Part shown: in pieces, positions 34,407 to 44,182 of the stretch
Numbering within the stretch: position 1 is the stretch's first letter
How the letters are laid out: the number at the start of each line of letters is the position of its first letter
Source of the DNA: Rhodoferax mekongensis
GTDB taxonomy: Bacteria > Pseudomonadota > Gammaproteobacteria > Burkholderiales > Burkholderiaceae_C
Assembly: GCF_032191775.1 (NCBI RefSeq)
Contig: NZ_CP132507.1
Location: 1,761,001 to 1,825,000 of the forward strand
Direction of reading: 5' to 3'
DNA: 64,000 nt
Notes under the pieces: generated by a model
Database searches by the model: none
What the model was told of the DNA's origin: nothing
What the model saw: the letters and a program-made list of their open reading frames with translations, nothing else
Program-made: the position numbers and the translations under genes

Positions 34407-35003
34407 TCAGCCCAAGTGCTCCACCACCAGCACCGCCTTGGCCATGCCCTTGCCGGTGTTGCTGATGGCGTGTTGCACGTCCACCGCGTAGCGTGCGCTG
34501 TCGCCCGCCTTGAGCACCTTGCTGCTGTCGGCCGCCTGCACCGTGAGGCTGCCGCTGAGCACCGAGAGGTGCTCTTTCGCGCCCGCCTCGTGCGGCTCGG
34601 AGGCCAGCACGCCGCCGGGCTCCACGGCCAGCTCGTACCACTCCACCTGGCCCGCCAAGGCAATGGGCCCCAGGATGCGCAGGGTGCACTTGCCGTCCGG
34701 GCTGGTGGTGACGGGAATGGTGTGGGCCGGTACCAGCTCCACCGTGGGCGTGGCCTTGTCGGCAGTGGTGTTGCACAGCAGGTCAGTGAGGCTGATGCCC
34801 AGCGCCGTGGCCAGGCGCCAGAGCACACCTACCGTCGGATTGGCCTGGTTGCGCTCTACCTCGGAGAGCATGGATTTGGAAACTCCTGCGCGTTTGGAAA
34901 GCTCGTCCAGCGAGAGCTGTTGCGCCTTGCGGGCGTCTTGCAGTTTGGAGCCTACAGCTGGGGGGCCGTCGACCAAGGAAGTAGGGTGGGGGACTTGCGC
35001 CAT
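34407..35003 (-). CDS. XRE-family regulator with cupin domain
   Basis: 198 residues. N-terminal helix-turn-helix at about 20-75 (LQDARKAQQLSLDELSKRAGVSKSMLSEVERNQANPTVGVLWRLATALGISLTDLL) and a C-terminal cupin (EWYELAVEPGGVLASEPHEAGAKEHLSVLSGSLTV). Such regulators often control amino-acid or polyamine metabolism. Divergent from the threonine aldolase gene with a palindrome between, so it probably regulates ltaE. Confidence 0.93.
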   Translation of the reverse strand: MAQVPHPTSLVDGPPAVGSKLQDARKAQQLSLDELSKRAGVSKSMLSEVERNQANPTVGVLWRLATALGISLTDLLCNTTADKATPTVELVPAHTIPVTTSPDGKCTLRILGPIALAGQVEWYELAVEPGGVLASEPHEAGAKEHLSVLSGSLTVQAADSSKVLKAGDSARYAVDVQHAISNTGKGMAKAVLVVEHLG

Positions 35004-35036
35004 GGTGATGTTGGTCGGTAAAATGGATTTTTGTTC

Positions 35037-35053
35037 GATATACCGGAAATATC
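35037..35053. promoter_or_regulatory. Candidate operator between XRE-cupin gene and ltaE
   Basis: GATAT-ACCGGAA-ATATC inverted repeat. A further CGATAT lies some 16 nt downstream. Position between divergent starts suits the XRE regulator. Confidence 0.4.
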
Positions 35054-35076
35054 CGCTGAAACGATATTACACCGCC

Positions 35077-36147
35077 ATGACCACTTTGCCTACCTCCGTG
35101 TCCACCGTTTCCCCTGGTCACTATTTGCAGTTCGCCAGCGACAACACTTCCGGCATCTGCCCTGAGGCCATGCAGGCGTTCATGGCGGCCAACACCGGCT
35201 TTGCGGCGTCCTACGGCAATGACGACGCCACGCGCTTGGCCTGCGACCGCATCCGCGAAGTGTTTGAGGCGGACGCTGAAGTATTTTTTGTGTTCAACGG
35301 CACGGCGGCCAACTCGATTGCGCTGGCGTCCTTGTGCCAGTCTTACCAGGCCGTCATTTGCAGCGACACCGCCCACGTGGAGACCGATGAGTGCGGCGCG
35401 CCCGAGTTCTTCTCGAATGGTTCCAAGCTGCTTTCAGCCCCGCACCGCCACGGCAAGCTCACCTCAGCCGGGGTGCTCGAAGTCATCACCCGCCGCACCG
35501 ATGTGCACTACCCGCGGCCCAAGGTCGTCACGCTGACCCAGTCCACCGAAATGGGTTCGGTCTACCAGAAGGGCGAAATCAGCGGAATCAGCCGCATCGC
35601 GCAGGAGCACGGCCTGAAGGTGCACATGGACGGCGCCCGCTTTGCCAACGCCGTGGCCGCCCTCAAGGTGGCGCCCGCCGACATCACCTGGCGCGCCGGG
35701 GTGGACGTGCTGTGCTTTGGTGGCACCAAGATGGGCTTGCCGATTGGCGAAGCCATTGTGTTTTTTGACCGCAAGCTGGGCGAAGAGTTTTCTTACCGCT
35801 GCAAACAGGCCGGACAGCTGGCCTCCAAAATGCGCTACCTCTCAGCCCCCTGGCTCGCCATGCTGACCGACAACACTTGGCTGCGCCACGCCGCCCACGC
35901 CAACGCCATGGCGCACAGCCTCTCGGAACGCATTGCCGGCATCGCCGGTGCCGAGTTGTTGCTGCCCACCGAGGTGAACGGCGTGTTCGTGAATTTGCCC
36001 GAACCCGCCATTGCCCGCCTCAAGGCGCTGGGCTGGACCTTTTACACCTTCATTGGCGGTGGTGCGCGCTTTATGTGCTCCTGGGTTACGACCGAAGAGG
36101 CAGTGGACCATTTGGCCAGCGATCTGGAGCGGGTGCTGGCGGGTTGA
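35077..36147 (+). CDS. ltaE: Low-specificity L-threonine aldolase
   Basis: 356 residues from ATG 35077. LQFASDNTSGICPEAMQAFMAANTGFAASYGND at the N-terminus, VFFVFNGTAANSIALASLCQ for cofactor phosphate, GLKVHMDGARFANAV for the PLP ring aspartate and CFGGTKMGLPIGEA with the Schiff-base lysine. It cleaves threonine or allo-threonine to glycine and acetaldehyde in the cytoplasm. Start codons upstream in frame are in the XRE promoter and are rejected. Followed by a terminator made of a dispersed-element copy. Confidence 0.93.
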   Translation: MTTLPTSVSTVSPGHYLQFASDNTSGICPEAMQAFMAANTGFAASYGNDDATRLACDRIREVFEADAEVFFVFNGTAANSIALASLCQSYQAVICSDTAHVETDECGAPEFFSNGSKLLSAPHRHGKLTSAGVLEVITRRTDVHYPRPKVVTLTQSTEMGSVYQKGEISGISRIAQEHGLKVHMDGARFANAVAALKVAPADITWRAGVDVLCFGGTKMGLPIGEAIVFFDRKLGEEFSYRCKQAGQLASKMRYLSAPWLAMLTDNTWLRHAAHANAMAHSLSERIAGIAGAELLLPTEVNGVFVNLPEPAIARLKALGWTFYTFIGGGARFMCSWVTTEEAVDHLASDLERVLAG

Positions 36148-36161
36148 ATGATTCAGTAATT

Positions 36162-36217
36162 GCTACGAATTTTGTAGCTGCTTGCGCAATAAAAACGGGG
36201 GCTAAGCCCCCGTTTTT
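36162..36217 (+). repeat. 56-bp dispersed element acting as ltaE/argH terminator
   Basis: GCTACGAATTTTGTAGC (perfect GCTAC/GTAGC stem), TGCTTGCGCA, then ACGGGGGCTAAGCCCCCGT with flanking A and T tracts. The right hairpin is a strong bidirectional intrinsic terminator between convergent ltaE and argH. Confidence 0.92.
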
Positions 36218-36236
36218 ATTTGAAGGTGGTTGAGAT

Positions 36237-37670
36237 TCAGCCCAGGCGAGCGCGGTGCCGCGCCACCTGTGCCCGTACCTGCGCCGGCGCCGTGCCACCC
36301 AGGATGTTGCGGGCGTTGAGTGAGCCACGCAGGCTCAGGCACTCGTATACATCTTTATCAATGCTGGCGTGGAAGCCTTGCAGCACGGCCAGCGGCAATT
36401 CAGACAGATCGCAGGCGTGGGACTGGGCAGCTTTCACGGCGTGGGCCACAGTCTCGTGGGCGTCGCGGAAGGGCAGGCCTTTCTTCACCAAATAGTCGGC
36501 CAGGTCGGTGGCAGTGGCGTAGCCCTTGAGGGCGGCGCGCTCCATGGCTTCGGCGTTCACGCTGATGCCGCCTTCCTTTTTACCGGTGGCCGCATTCAAC
36601 TGGCCGCCAATCATCTCGGAGAAGATGCGCAGCGTGTCCTTCAGGGTGTCCACCGTGTCGAACAGCGGCTCTTTGTCTTCCTGGTTGTCCTTGTTGTAGG
36701 CCAGGGGCTGGCCCTTCATGAGGGTGATCAGGCCCATCAGGTGGCCGACCACGCGGCCGGTCTTGCCGCGTGCCAGCTCAGGCACGTCGGGGTTTTTCTT
36801 CTGCGGCATGATCGACGAGCCGGTGGTGAAGCGGTCGGCAATTCGGATAAAGCCGAAGTTCTGGCTCATCCAGATGATCAGCTCTTCGCTCATGCGGCTG
36901 ATGTGCACCATGGCAAGTGCGGCGGCGCTGGTGAACTCGATGGCGAAGTCGCGGTCGCTCACAGCGTCCAGGCTGTTCTGGCATACGCCGTCCATGCCCA
37001 GCGTCTTGGCCACGCGCTCGCGGTCCAGCGGGTAGCTGGTGCCCGCCAGGGCGGCGCTGCCCAGCGGCAGGCGGTTGGTGCGGCGGCGCACTTCGGCAAA
37101 GCGCTCGGCATCGCGGTTGAACATTTCCACATAGGCCAGCATGTGGTGGCCAAAGCTCACCGGCTGGGCCACTTGCAGGTGGGTGAAGCCGGGCAAGATG
37201 ACGTCGGTGTTGGCCTCGGCCACATCGACCAGCGACTTTTGCAGGTCCACCAGCAGCTCGCCAATCAGGTCAATTTCGCCCCGCAACCACAGGCGCACAT
37301 CGGTGGCCACTTGGTCGTTGCGGCTGCGGCCGGTGTGCAGGCGCTTGCCGGCATCGCCCACCAGTTGGGTGAGGCGCGCTTCAATGTTGAGGTGCACGTC
37401 TTCGAGGTCCAGCTTCCATTCGAAAGCGCCGGATTCGATTTCGCTCCAGATCTGCGCCATGCCTTTCTGGATGGAGGCGTGGTCGTCGGCAGAGATGATG
37501 CCTTGCGCGGCCAGCATTTCGGCGTGTGCCAGGCTGCCGGTGATGTCGGCCTGCCAGAGGCGCTTGTCGAAAAACACGCTGGAGGTGTATCGCTTGACCA
37601 GATCGCTCATGGGCTCGGAGAACAGCGCGGACCACGCTTGGGACTTTTTATCGAATTGGTTTTGTGACAT
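36237..37670 (-). CDS. argH: Argininosuccinate lyase
   Basis: 477 residues, the normal length. [41 protein letters not shown] (the fumarase/lyase signature loop with catalytic Ser) and the C-terminal [17 protein letters not shown] are present. It splits argininosuccinate into arginine and fumarate in arginine synthesis. Divergent from the algZ-like kinase gene, the same order as in pseudomonads. Confidence 0.97.
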   Translation of the reverse strand: MSQNQFDKKSQAWSALFSEPMSDLVKRYTSSVFFDKRLWQADITGSLAHAEMLAAQGIISADDHASIQKGMAQIWSEIESGAFEWKLDLEDVHLNIEARLTQLVGDAGKRLHTGRSRNDQVATDVRLWLRGEIDLIGELLVDLQKSLVDVAEANTDVILPGFTHLQVAQPVSFGHHMLAYVEMFNRDAERFAEVRRRTNRLPLGSAALAGTSYPLDRERVAKTLGMDGVCQNSLDAVSDRDFAIEFTSAAALAMVHISRMSEELIIWMSQNFGFIRIADRFTTGSSIMPQKKNPDVPELARGKTGRVVGHLMGLITLMKGQPLAYNKDNQEDKEPLFDTVDTLKDTLRIFSEMIGGQLNAATGKKEGGISVNAEAMERAALKGYATATDLADYLVKKGLPFRDAHETVAHAVKAAQSHACDLSELPLAVLQGFHASIDKDVYECLSLRGSLNARNILGGTAPAQVRAQVARHRARLG

Positions 37671-37710
37671 GGGAAGCGCTTTTCAGGAAAGGAGTCAAAA
37701 TCCGGTGGAC

Positions 37711-38748
37711 ATGAACGACAACCAAATATTATCGACGTTCCAGGAACTCACCCCTGCGGTGCCGGCTGCGCAGCCTGCACCGGTGCTGGTGTTCGACGCC
37801 TGCCACATCGGTGTGGTGCTGCGCGCGGTGTTGTTTGTGGAGCTGTCTCTTTCGGTGGTGTGCATGTTTGCTGCTGCCGGCCTGTGGGATTGGATAGCGC
37901 GTCTGGCTCTGGTGACCGGTGCAGCTTTGCCCGGCACACTGGCGTGGCTGTTGTCCGCGTGTATTGCCAAGCGTTGGCTGGCGCGCATGCCCAAGTCTGC
38001 CCAATATGCACTGGCCATTTCGCTGGGAGGGATCGCCGGTTTGTATGGCTGCGGATTGCTGGCTCTGTCAGGACTGCTGGAGAGCCCGCCCTGGGTGCCC
38101 AGTTTCTTCTCCGGCGCTTTGTTGTCCAGCCTGTTGGTCGCAGCGTTGGTCATGCGCGCCAAAGGCCGCACTCCCGCAGATACCGCGGCTCGTCTCGCGG
38201 AGCTGCAATCGCGCATCCGGCCGCATTTTTTGTTCAATACCCTCAATAGCGCGATCGCGCTGGTGAGGGCAGAACCTGCCAAGGCAGAGGCGTTGCTGGA
38301 AGACCTGAGCGACCTGTTTCGCCATGCGCTCAAAGACCCGAGCAGTTCGGTCACCTTGGGCGAAGAGCTGTCGCTCGCGCAACGCTACCTGGCGATTGAG
38401 CAGGTGCGCTTCGGTGACCGCCTGCGGGTGCAGTGGGATCTGGATCCGCTGGCCGATGGCGCCCATTTGCCTCCCTTGATCTTGCAACCGCTGGTTGAAA
38501 ATGCGGTCTGCCACGGCGTGGAGCCCAGCGACACCGGAGCGTCCGTCAAAATATCGACACGTTGCAAGGGCTCGGTGGTGGTGATCAAAGTCACCAACAC
38601 GGTGCCGGCCGGGCAGGGCGCTCGGGGCCATGGCCTGGCGCTGCGCAACGTGCAGGAGCGGCTGGCCTTGTTGCATGATGTGCAGGGCCAATTCAAGAGC
38701 GGCCTGAAAGATGGTGTGTACCAAGTACGTATGGAGGTGCCTTTATGA
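37711..38748 (+). CDS. algZ: LytS/AlgZ-type membrane histidine kinase
   Basis: 345 residues. Four or so hydrophobic helices at about 30-150, then a histidine kinase domain of the LytS class: RIRPHFLFNTLNSAIAL with His at 172, LQPLVENAVCHGVE as N box and GHGLALRNVQERL as G box. Overlaps the response regulator start by ATGA, so both are coupled. Divergent from argH, as in Pseudomonas algZ, hence the symbol; regulation of alginate is not implied. Confidence 0.85.
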   Translation: MNDNQILSTFQELTPAVPAAQPAPVLVFDACHIGVVLRAVLFVELSLSVVCMFAAAGLWDWIARLALVTGAALPGTLAWLLSACIAKRWLARMPKSAQYALAISLGGIAGLYGCGLLALSGLLESPPWVPSFFSGALLSSLLVAALVMRAKGRTPADTAARLAELQSRIRPHFLFNTLNSAIALVRAEPAKAEALLEDLSDLFRHALKDPSSSVTLGEELSLAQRYLAIEQVRFGDRLRVQWDLDPLADGAHLPPLILQPLVENAVCHGVEPSDTGASVKISTRCKGSVVVIKVTNTVPAGQGARGHGLALRNVQERLALLHDVQGQFKSGLKDGVYQVRMEVPL

Positions 38749-39509
38749 CTGCAATGCAGCCTGACACCCTGTTGCGGGTGATGCTGGTGGATGACGAGCC
38801 CCTGGCCCGGGCCCGCATGCGCACCTTGCTCGGCGACTGCACCCATCCTGCCGTCCATGTAGCCGCCGAAGCCCCGAATGCCGAGCAGGCTGCTGCCTTG
38901 TTGCGCCAGCAACCGGTGGATCTGGTGTTTCTGGATATCCATATGCCGGGCAACAGTGGCCTGACCCTGGCCCAGACATTGCGCACTCTGCAGCACCCGC
39001 CTGCGATTGTGTTTGTGACGGCCCACGCCGAGCATGCCGTTGCGGCTTTTGATCTGGAAGCGGTGGACTACCTGACCAAACCCGTACGCCTGGAGCGCCT
39101 GCAGGCAGCGCTACAAAAAGCAGAGCGATTCGCGCATGCAAGACGGGCGCTACAGGCCGATTTGGCCAGTGAAGAGGTACTGATCATCCAGGAGCGCAAC
39201 CGGACAGAGCGGGTGCCTTTGACGCAAGTGCTCTACTTCAAGGCAGAGCTCAAATACATCACGGTACGCACGGCCACACGCAGCTACATCCTGGATGGCG
39301 CTTTGAACGACTTGGAAGAAAAACACGGAGGCCAGTTCATCCGCATCCACCGCAATGCATTGGTGGCCCGCAAGATGGTGCGATCACTGGAAAAGCATTT
39401 CGATGCTGAAGAGGGCGAAGGCTGGGCGGTGAGGCTGCAGGGGCTGGACGAGCTGCTGTCGGTATCCCGCCGGCAACTGCCCTCGGTGAGGGCACTGATT
39501 TCTCAATGA
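38745..39509 (+). CDS. algR: LytTR response regulator, AlgR-like
   Basis: 254 residues. Receiver domain VMLVDDEPLARARMRTLLGD, phosphoacceptor Asp at about 64 in VFLDIHMPGNSG, and KP at DYLTKPVRLERL. The C-terminal LytTR DNA-binding domain (YFKAELKYITVRTATRSYILDGALNDLEEKHGGQFIRIHRNALV) has its usual HRN motif. Coupled to the upstream kinase and to the downstream binding protein by ATGA overlaps on both sides. Confidence 0.9.
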   Translation: MTAMQPDTLLRVMLVDDEPLARARMRTLLGDCTHPAVHVAAEAPNAEQAAALLRQQPVDLVFLDIHMPGNSGLTLAQTLRTLQHPPAIVFVTAHAEHAVAAFDLEAVDYLTKPVRLERLQAALQKAERFAHARRALQADLASEEVLIIQERNRTERVPLTQVLYFKAELKYITVRTATRSYILDGALNDLEEKHGGQFIRIHRNALVARKMVRSLEKHFDAEEGEGWAVRLQGLDELLSVSRRQLPSVRALISQ

Positions 39510-40273
39510 ATTTGCGTCTCGCTTTTTGTACTGCGGGGCTGGCAGGTCTGGTTTTGGCAAGCTCCACATGGGCTCAGAAGCCGACGGACAAGCCTGCTTT
39601 CACCAAGGTCCGCATCGGCGCTGAAGACGATTGGCGCCCCTACGCGTATGCGCAAGCGGGCCAGCCTGCCGGCTTTGCGGTGGAATTGGTCCGTGCGGCC
39701 TGGGAGGCGGCAGGGGTAGAGGTGGAGTTGGTCCCCTTGCCATACGCGCGCTGTATGCGCGAGGTGGAGGCGGGAAAGCTCGCCGGTTGTTTCGATACGC
39801 TGCGTGACGCCCGTACTGAAGACAAATACCTCTGGCACAAGTACCACCTGTTTCGTGCACGCATCGGCATCTATGGCCGCAGTGACGGACCTGCAGATCC
39901 TGTGAATGTGCAGGCTTTGCGGGGAAAGCGAGCAGGGGTGACGAATGGTTACGACTACGGTACCGCCTTTGATGACGACCCGACGATGGTGCGGGACGTG
40001 GCAGCCTCCGACCTGACCTCCCTGCGCAAACTGGTTGCCGGGCGGGTGGACTATGCGTTGGTGTTTGACCGGGTCGCTAATGAAATTGCAGCCAACAACC
40101 CGACCTTGGGCCAAGGGTTCAGGCTTCGGGGTGTTCTGCTGGAGCCCAGCTTGTATCTCTCGTTTTCCAAGAAGTTTCCCGGCGTTGAGCCATTGATTGC
40201 CCGCTTTGACGCCGGTTTGGACAAGATCCGCAAGAACGGTGAATATGCACGCATTGAGGCTCGTTGGCGTTGA
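39506..40273 (+). CDS. Periplasmic amino-acid-type solute-binding protein (SBP_bac_3)
   Basis: 255 residues; start overlaps the algR-like stop by ATGA. Signal MNLRLAFCTAGLAGLVLASSTWAQ. Mature part is the two-lobe binding fold: RIGAEDDWRPYAYAQAGQPAGFAVELVRAAWEAAGVEVELVPLPYARCMREVEAGKLAGCFDTL, with the usual G-x-D/E loop. No permease is nearby. Coupling to the two-component genes suggests it senses a ligand for the kinase, although an ordinary transporter subunit elsewhere cannot be ruled out. Ends before a bidirectional terminator. Confidence 0.85.
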   Translation: MNLRLAFCTAGLAGLVLASSTWAQKPTDKPAFTKVRIGAEDDWRPYAYAQAGQPAGFAVELVRAAWEAAGVEVELVPLPYARCMREVEAGKLAGCFDTLRDARTEDKYLWHKYHLFRARIGIYGRSDGPADPVNVQALRGKRAGVTNGYDYGTAFDDDPTMVRDVAASDLTSLRKLVAGRVDYALVFDRVANEIAANNPTLGQGFRLRGVLLEPSLYLSFSKKFPGVEPLIARFDAGLDKIRKNGEYARIEARWR

Positions 40274-40295
40274 GGTTGGACCGTTTCGTGCTCCA

Positions 40296-40325
40296 ATAAA
40301 AAAGGGCCCTGAGGCCCTTTTTTAT
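40296..40325. terminator. Bidirectional intrinsic terminator
   Basis: AAAAAA-GGGCC-CTGA-GGCCC-TTTTTT between the binding-protein gene (+) and ppc (-). Confidence 0.9.
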
Positions 40326-40342
40326 TGCGGGAGATCGCACTG

Positions 40343-43165
40343 TCAGCCTGTGTTGCGCAGGCCGGCTGCAATGCCGTTGATGGAGATGTGGATACCGCGC
40401 TGCACCCGTTCGTCCGCCTTGCCTTCGCGGTAACGACGTACCAGCTCCACTTGCAGGTGGTGCAGGGGGTCGATGTAGGGGAAGCGATGACGGATGGAGC
40501 GCTGCAATGCGGCGTTGTTGGCCAAGCGGTTCTTTTCACCGGTGATGGTGGCAAGCGCTTGGGCGGTGCCATGCCACTCGGCCTCGATGGCCGTGAAAAT
40601 CTTCTTGCGCAAGCGCGCATCGCCCACCAGCTCGGAATAGCGCGAAGCCAAAGCTAGGTTGCTCTTGGCCATCACCATGTCCATGTTGGAGAGCAGGGTG
40701 CGGAAGAAGGGCCACTGCTTGTACATCTTTTGCAGCAACGCCACGCGTTCTTTTTGCTCCGCAACGGTACCGTTGCCGATGAACTTCTGCACAGCGGAGC
40801 CGAATCCGAACCAGCCGGGCAGCGTCAAGCGGCACTGGCCCCAGCTGAAGCCCCAGGGGATCGCACGCAGGTCTTCAATGCGCTGGGAAGCCTTGCGCGA
40901 AGCAGGGCGGGAGCCGATGTTGAGTTCGGCAATTTCGCGCAGTGGCGTGGAGCTGAAAAAGTATTCGGTAAAGCCGGGGGTTTCGTACACCAGCGCCCGG
41001 TAGGCCGACATGCTGTTTTGCGACAGCTCGGCAGCGGCCTCCAAGAAGGCTTTGGTAGCCGATTTGGTGGGTTGCAGCAAAGTGGCTTCCAAGGTAGCTG
41101 CGACCAGGGTTTCCAAGTTGCGACGACCGATCTCAGGGTTGGCGTATTTAGAGCCGATCACCTCGCCTTGTTCGGTCAGGCGGATCTGACCGCGCACGGT
41201 GCCGGGAGGCTGGGCCAGGATGGCCTGGTAGCTCGGGCCGCCGCCGCGACCCACGGTGCCGCCGCGGCCGTGGAACATGCGCAGCTGGATCTTGTGTTGG
41301 GCAGCCAGCACGTCAAACAATTCGACCAAGGCGATTTCTGCCCGGTACAGTTCCCAGTTGCTGGTGAAGATGCCGCCGTCCTTGTTGGAGTCGGAGTATC
41401 CCAACATGATGTCCTGCTCGCCACCGCTACGCTTGACCAACTCGGCCACGCCGGGCAGCGCGTAGAACTCACGCATGATGGGCGCAGCGTTGCGCAGGTC
41501 TTCAATGGTCTCGAACAGAGGCACCACGATCAGGTCGGCAGTCGCTTCTGCATCCAGGGTGCCGCGCATCAGGCCGACTTCCTTTTGCAGCAGCAGGACT
41601 TCCAGCAAGTCGCTCACGGTTTCGGTGTGGCTGATGATGTAGTGGCGGATGGCCTCTACGCCGAAGCGCTCGCGCATCACCTTGGCCATGGCAAAAATCG
41701 CCAGCTCACCCTGCGCATGGGCCGAGTACTCCGCGCCGTGCACGCGCAGGGGGCGGGCGTCGTTGAGCAGGCCTAGCAGCAGGGTGCGTTTTTCTGCTTC
41801 GCCCAAGCTGCTGTAGTCGGCATGCACGCGGGCGGTGGACAGCAACTCGGCGACCACTTCCTCGTGCTTGTCAGAGCTCTGGCGCAAGTCCACCGTGGCC
41901 AGGTGGAAGCCGAACACTTCCACTGCACGGATCAAGGGGTGCAGGCGTTGGGCTGTGAGTGCAGCGCCGTGGTTGGCTTTGAGGGAGGCCTCGATCACAC
42001 GCAGGTCAGCCACGAAATCTTCGGCCTTCAGGTACGGATTTTGGGGCGCCACAGCATGACGCGCAGCCTCGGTACCGGTCAGTTCCTTGAGGGTCGCAGC
42101 CAGACGCGCGTACATGCCGGTCAGGGCACGGCGGTAGGGCTCGTCCTTGCGGTGGGCATTCTGGTCGGGCGAGCTTTCGGCCAGGGCTTGCATCTCAGGG
42201 GTGCAGTCGGCCAGCATGGCAGAGATGGACAGCTCACCGCCCAGGTAATGCACCTCGGTCAAGTAGTGGCGCAGGGCTACCTCTGCCTGACGGCGCAGGG
42301 CGTATTCCAGAGTCTGTGCGCTGACGTTGGGGTTGCCATCTCGGTCGCCGCCTATCCATTGGCCCATGCGCAAAAAACTGTGCACCGGCTGGTTGCCCAG
42401 CATGTCTTCGAGGTCGGCGTAAAGCTTGGGGATTTCGCGCAGGAAGGTGGACTCGTAATAGCTCAGGGCGTTTTCAATTTCGTCGGCCACGGTGAGCTTG
42501 GAGAAGCGCAACAGGCGGGTCTGCCAGAGCTGCATGACGCGGGCGCGCATCTGGGCTTCATTGGCCGCCAGTTCTTTGGGGGTGAGTGCGTCTTTTTTGC
42601 TGTCGACGATGCTGGCGCGTTGCTTGATCTCATCGCGCTGGGTCAGCAGCTGGGCGATGTCACGCTCGGCATCCAGAATGCTCTTGCGTTGCACTTCGGT
42701 GGGGTGGGCCGTGAGCACCGGGGACACAAAGCTTTGGGCGAGTGTGTTGGAAATTGCCTTGGGCGCAATGCCGGCCCAACGCAGGCGGGACATGGCAACT
42801 TCAATGCTGCCTTCCTGGGTATCACCGGCACGCTCGTGGATGGCACGGCGGCGGATATGGTGGCGGTCTTCGGCCAGGTTCGCAAGGTGCGAGAAATAGG
42901 TGAATGCGCGAATCACGCTGACGGTCTGGTCGCCAGACAGGCTCTTGAGCAATTTCTTGAGTGCCTTGTCGGCTTCCTGGTCGGCATCCCGGCGGAAAGC
43001 CACCGACAGGGTGCGGATTTTTTCGATGAGCTCATAAGCATCCACACCTTCTTGCTCCCGGATCACATCCCCCAGAATGCGCCCAAGGAGGCGGATGTCT
43101 TCTACCAAGGGACGCTCGTTGTCTTTTGCGCGCTTGGCCGTTTCTGCGGCAGGTGCTTTATTCAT
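40343..43165 (-). CDS. ppc: Phosphoenolpyruvate carboxylase
   Basis: 940 residues from ATG 43165; an upstream ATG at 43198 adds a non-conserved leader. [25 protein letters not shown] begins the family. [18 protein letters not shown] carries the first catalytic His, [14 protein letters not shown] the active-site loop and [10 protein letters not shown] the third signature. It makes oxaloacetate from PEP and bicarbonate. The gene lies on the opposite strand between the algR-like cluster and hemC. Confidence 0.97.
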   Translation of the reverse strand: MNKAPAAETAKRAKDNERPLVEDIRLLGRILGDVIREQEGVDAYELIEKIRTLSVAFRRDADQEADKALKKLLKSLSGDQTVSVIRAFTYFSHLANLAEDRHHIRRRAIHERAGDTQEGSIEVAMSRLRWAGIAPKAISNTLAQSFVSPVLTAHPTEVQRKSILDAERDIAQLLTQRDEIKQRASIVDSKKDALTPKELAANEAQMRARVMQLWQTRLLRFSKLTVADEIENALSYYESTFLREIPKLYADLEDMLGNQPVHSFLRMGQWIGGDRDGNPNVSAQTLEYALRRQAEVALRHYLTEVHYLGGELSISAMLADCTPEMQALAESSPDQNAHRKDEPYRRALTGMYARLAATLKELTGTEAARHAVAPQNPYLKAEDFVADLRVIEASLKANHGAALTAQRLHPLIRAVEVFGFHLATVDLRQSSDKHEEVVAELLSTARVHADYSSLGEAEKRTLLLGLLNDARPLRVHGAEYSAHAQGELAIFAMAKVMRERFGVEAIRHYIISHTETVSDLLEVLLLQKEVGLMRGTLDAEATADLIVVPLFETIEDLRNAAPIMREFYALPGVAELVKRSGGEQDIMLGYSDSNKDGGIFTSNWELYRAEIALVELFDVLAAQHKIQLRMFHGRGGTVGRGGGPSYQAILAQPPGTVRGQIRLTEQGEVIGSKYANPEIGRRNLETLVAATLEATLLQPTKSATKAFLEAAAELSQNSMSAYRALVYETPGFTEYFFSSTPLREIAELNIGSRPASRKASQRIEDLRAIPWGFSWGQCRLTLPGWFGFGSAVQKFIGNGTVAEQKERVALLQKMYKQWPFFRTLLSNMDMVMAKSNLALASRYSELVGDARLRKKIFTAIEAEWHGTAQALATITGEKNRLANNAALQRSIRHRFPYIDPLHHLQVELVRRYREGKADERVQRGIHISINGIAAGLRNTG

Positions 43166-43262
43166 AGGTCTGGGAGTGAGGTGAGAGAGGCTTCGCATGA
43201 AGCAAGGAACGCGCCCATGCTAGCATCGAAGGCCTATTTTCGATTACAGCCGGGTTACGATT

Positions 43263-44174
43263 TTGTCCAATTTTACGATCGCCACACGCGAGAGCCGACT
43301 GGCTCTCTGGCAAGCTGAACACGTCAAAGCATTGCTGGAGAAAAATGGCGCGTCCGTCACCCTGCTGGGCATGACGACCAAGGGCGACCAGATTCTGGAT
43401 CGCTCGCTCAGCAAGGTCGGTGGCAAGGGACTCTTTGTCAAGGAATTGGAAGTTGCTCTCGAGGAAGGCCGTGCTGACCTCGCGGTCCATTCCCTCAAAG
43501 ACGTTCCCATGGAGTTGCCCGAAGGCTTTGCGCTGGCCTGCGTGATGGAGCGTGAAGACCCCCGGGACGCCTGGGTGTCCGGCACCTATGCCAGCGTGAT
43601 GGATTTGCCGCAGGGTGCCGTGGTGGGTACCTCCAGTTTGCGCCGTGTGGCCTTGCTGCGCGCCATCCGCCCGGACCTGAAAATCGAACCTCTGCGGGGC
43701 AACCTGGACACCCGCTTGCGCAAGTTGGACGAAGGTTTGTACGACGGCATCGTGCTGGCTGCCGCCGGACTCAAGCGTCTGGGGATGGAGTCTCGCATTC
43801 GGGCCGTGTTTGAGCCCGAGCAAATGCTGCCCGCTGCAGGTCAGGGCGCGCTGGGTATTGAAATCCGTGCCGGCCGGCAAGATGTGGAGGCGGCTTTGCA
43901 GCACCTCGTTCACCAGCCCACCTGGCTGGCTGTGAGTGCCGAACGCGCGGTGAGCCGCATGATGGGAGGAAGTTGCTCCATGCCATTGGCGGCCTATGCC
44001 ACGATCTCCGGTGATGAGCTGCATATCCGCGCAGCCTGGGGCGACGCAGAGGGCATCCAGCCGGTGGTCTATGCCCGGGCCTCCGGCCTTGCCAAAAATG
44101 CCGCCGAGGCCACTGCACTCGGCGAGCAGGTTGCCCGCGACTTGCAGGCTGCGGTGCAGGCCCAGACACGATAA
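43263..44174 (+). CDS. hemC: Porphobilinogen deaminase
   Basis: 303 residues from TTG 43263, since no ATG or GTG is in frame nearby. [22 protein letters not shown] starts the fold, GTSSLRR is substrate binding and [14 protein letters not shown] holds the cysteine that attaches the dipyrromethane cofactor. It polymerises four porphobilinogens to hydroxymethylbilane. First gene of hemC-hemD-hemX-hemY. Confidence 0.96.
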   Translation: MSNFTIATRESRLALWQAEHVKALLEKNGASVTLLGMTTKGDQILDRSLSKVGGKGLFVKELEVALEEGRADLAVHSLKDVPMELPEGFALACVMEREDPRDAWVSGTYASVMDLPQGAVVGTSSLRRVALLRAIRPDLKIEPLRGNLDTRLRKLDEGLYDGIVLAAAGLKRLGMESRIRAVFEPEQMLPAAGQGALGIEIRAGRQDVEAALQHLVHQPTWLAVSAERAVSRMMGGSCSMPLAAYATISGDELHIRAAWGDAEGIQPVVYARASGLAKNAAEATALGEQVARDLQAAVQAQTR

Positions 44175-44182
44175 GGTTTCCC

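Noticed and set aside
41822..43318. Long open frame opposite ppc (498 codons)
   Set aside because: It mirrors a strongly supported gene, has no domain features and reflects GC-rich codon bias.
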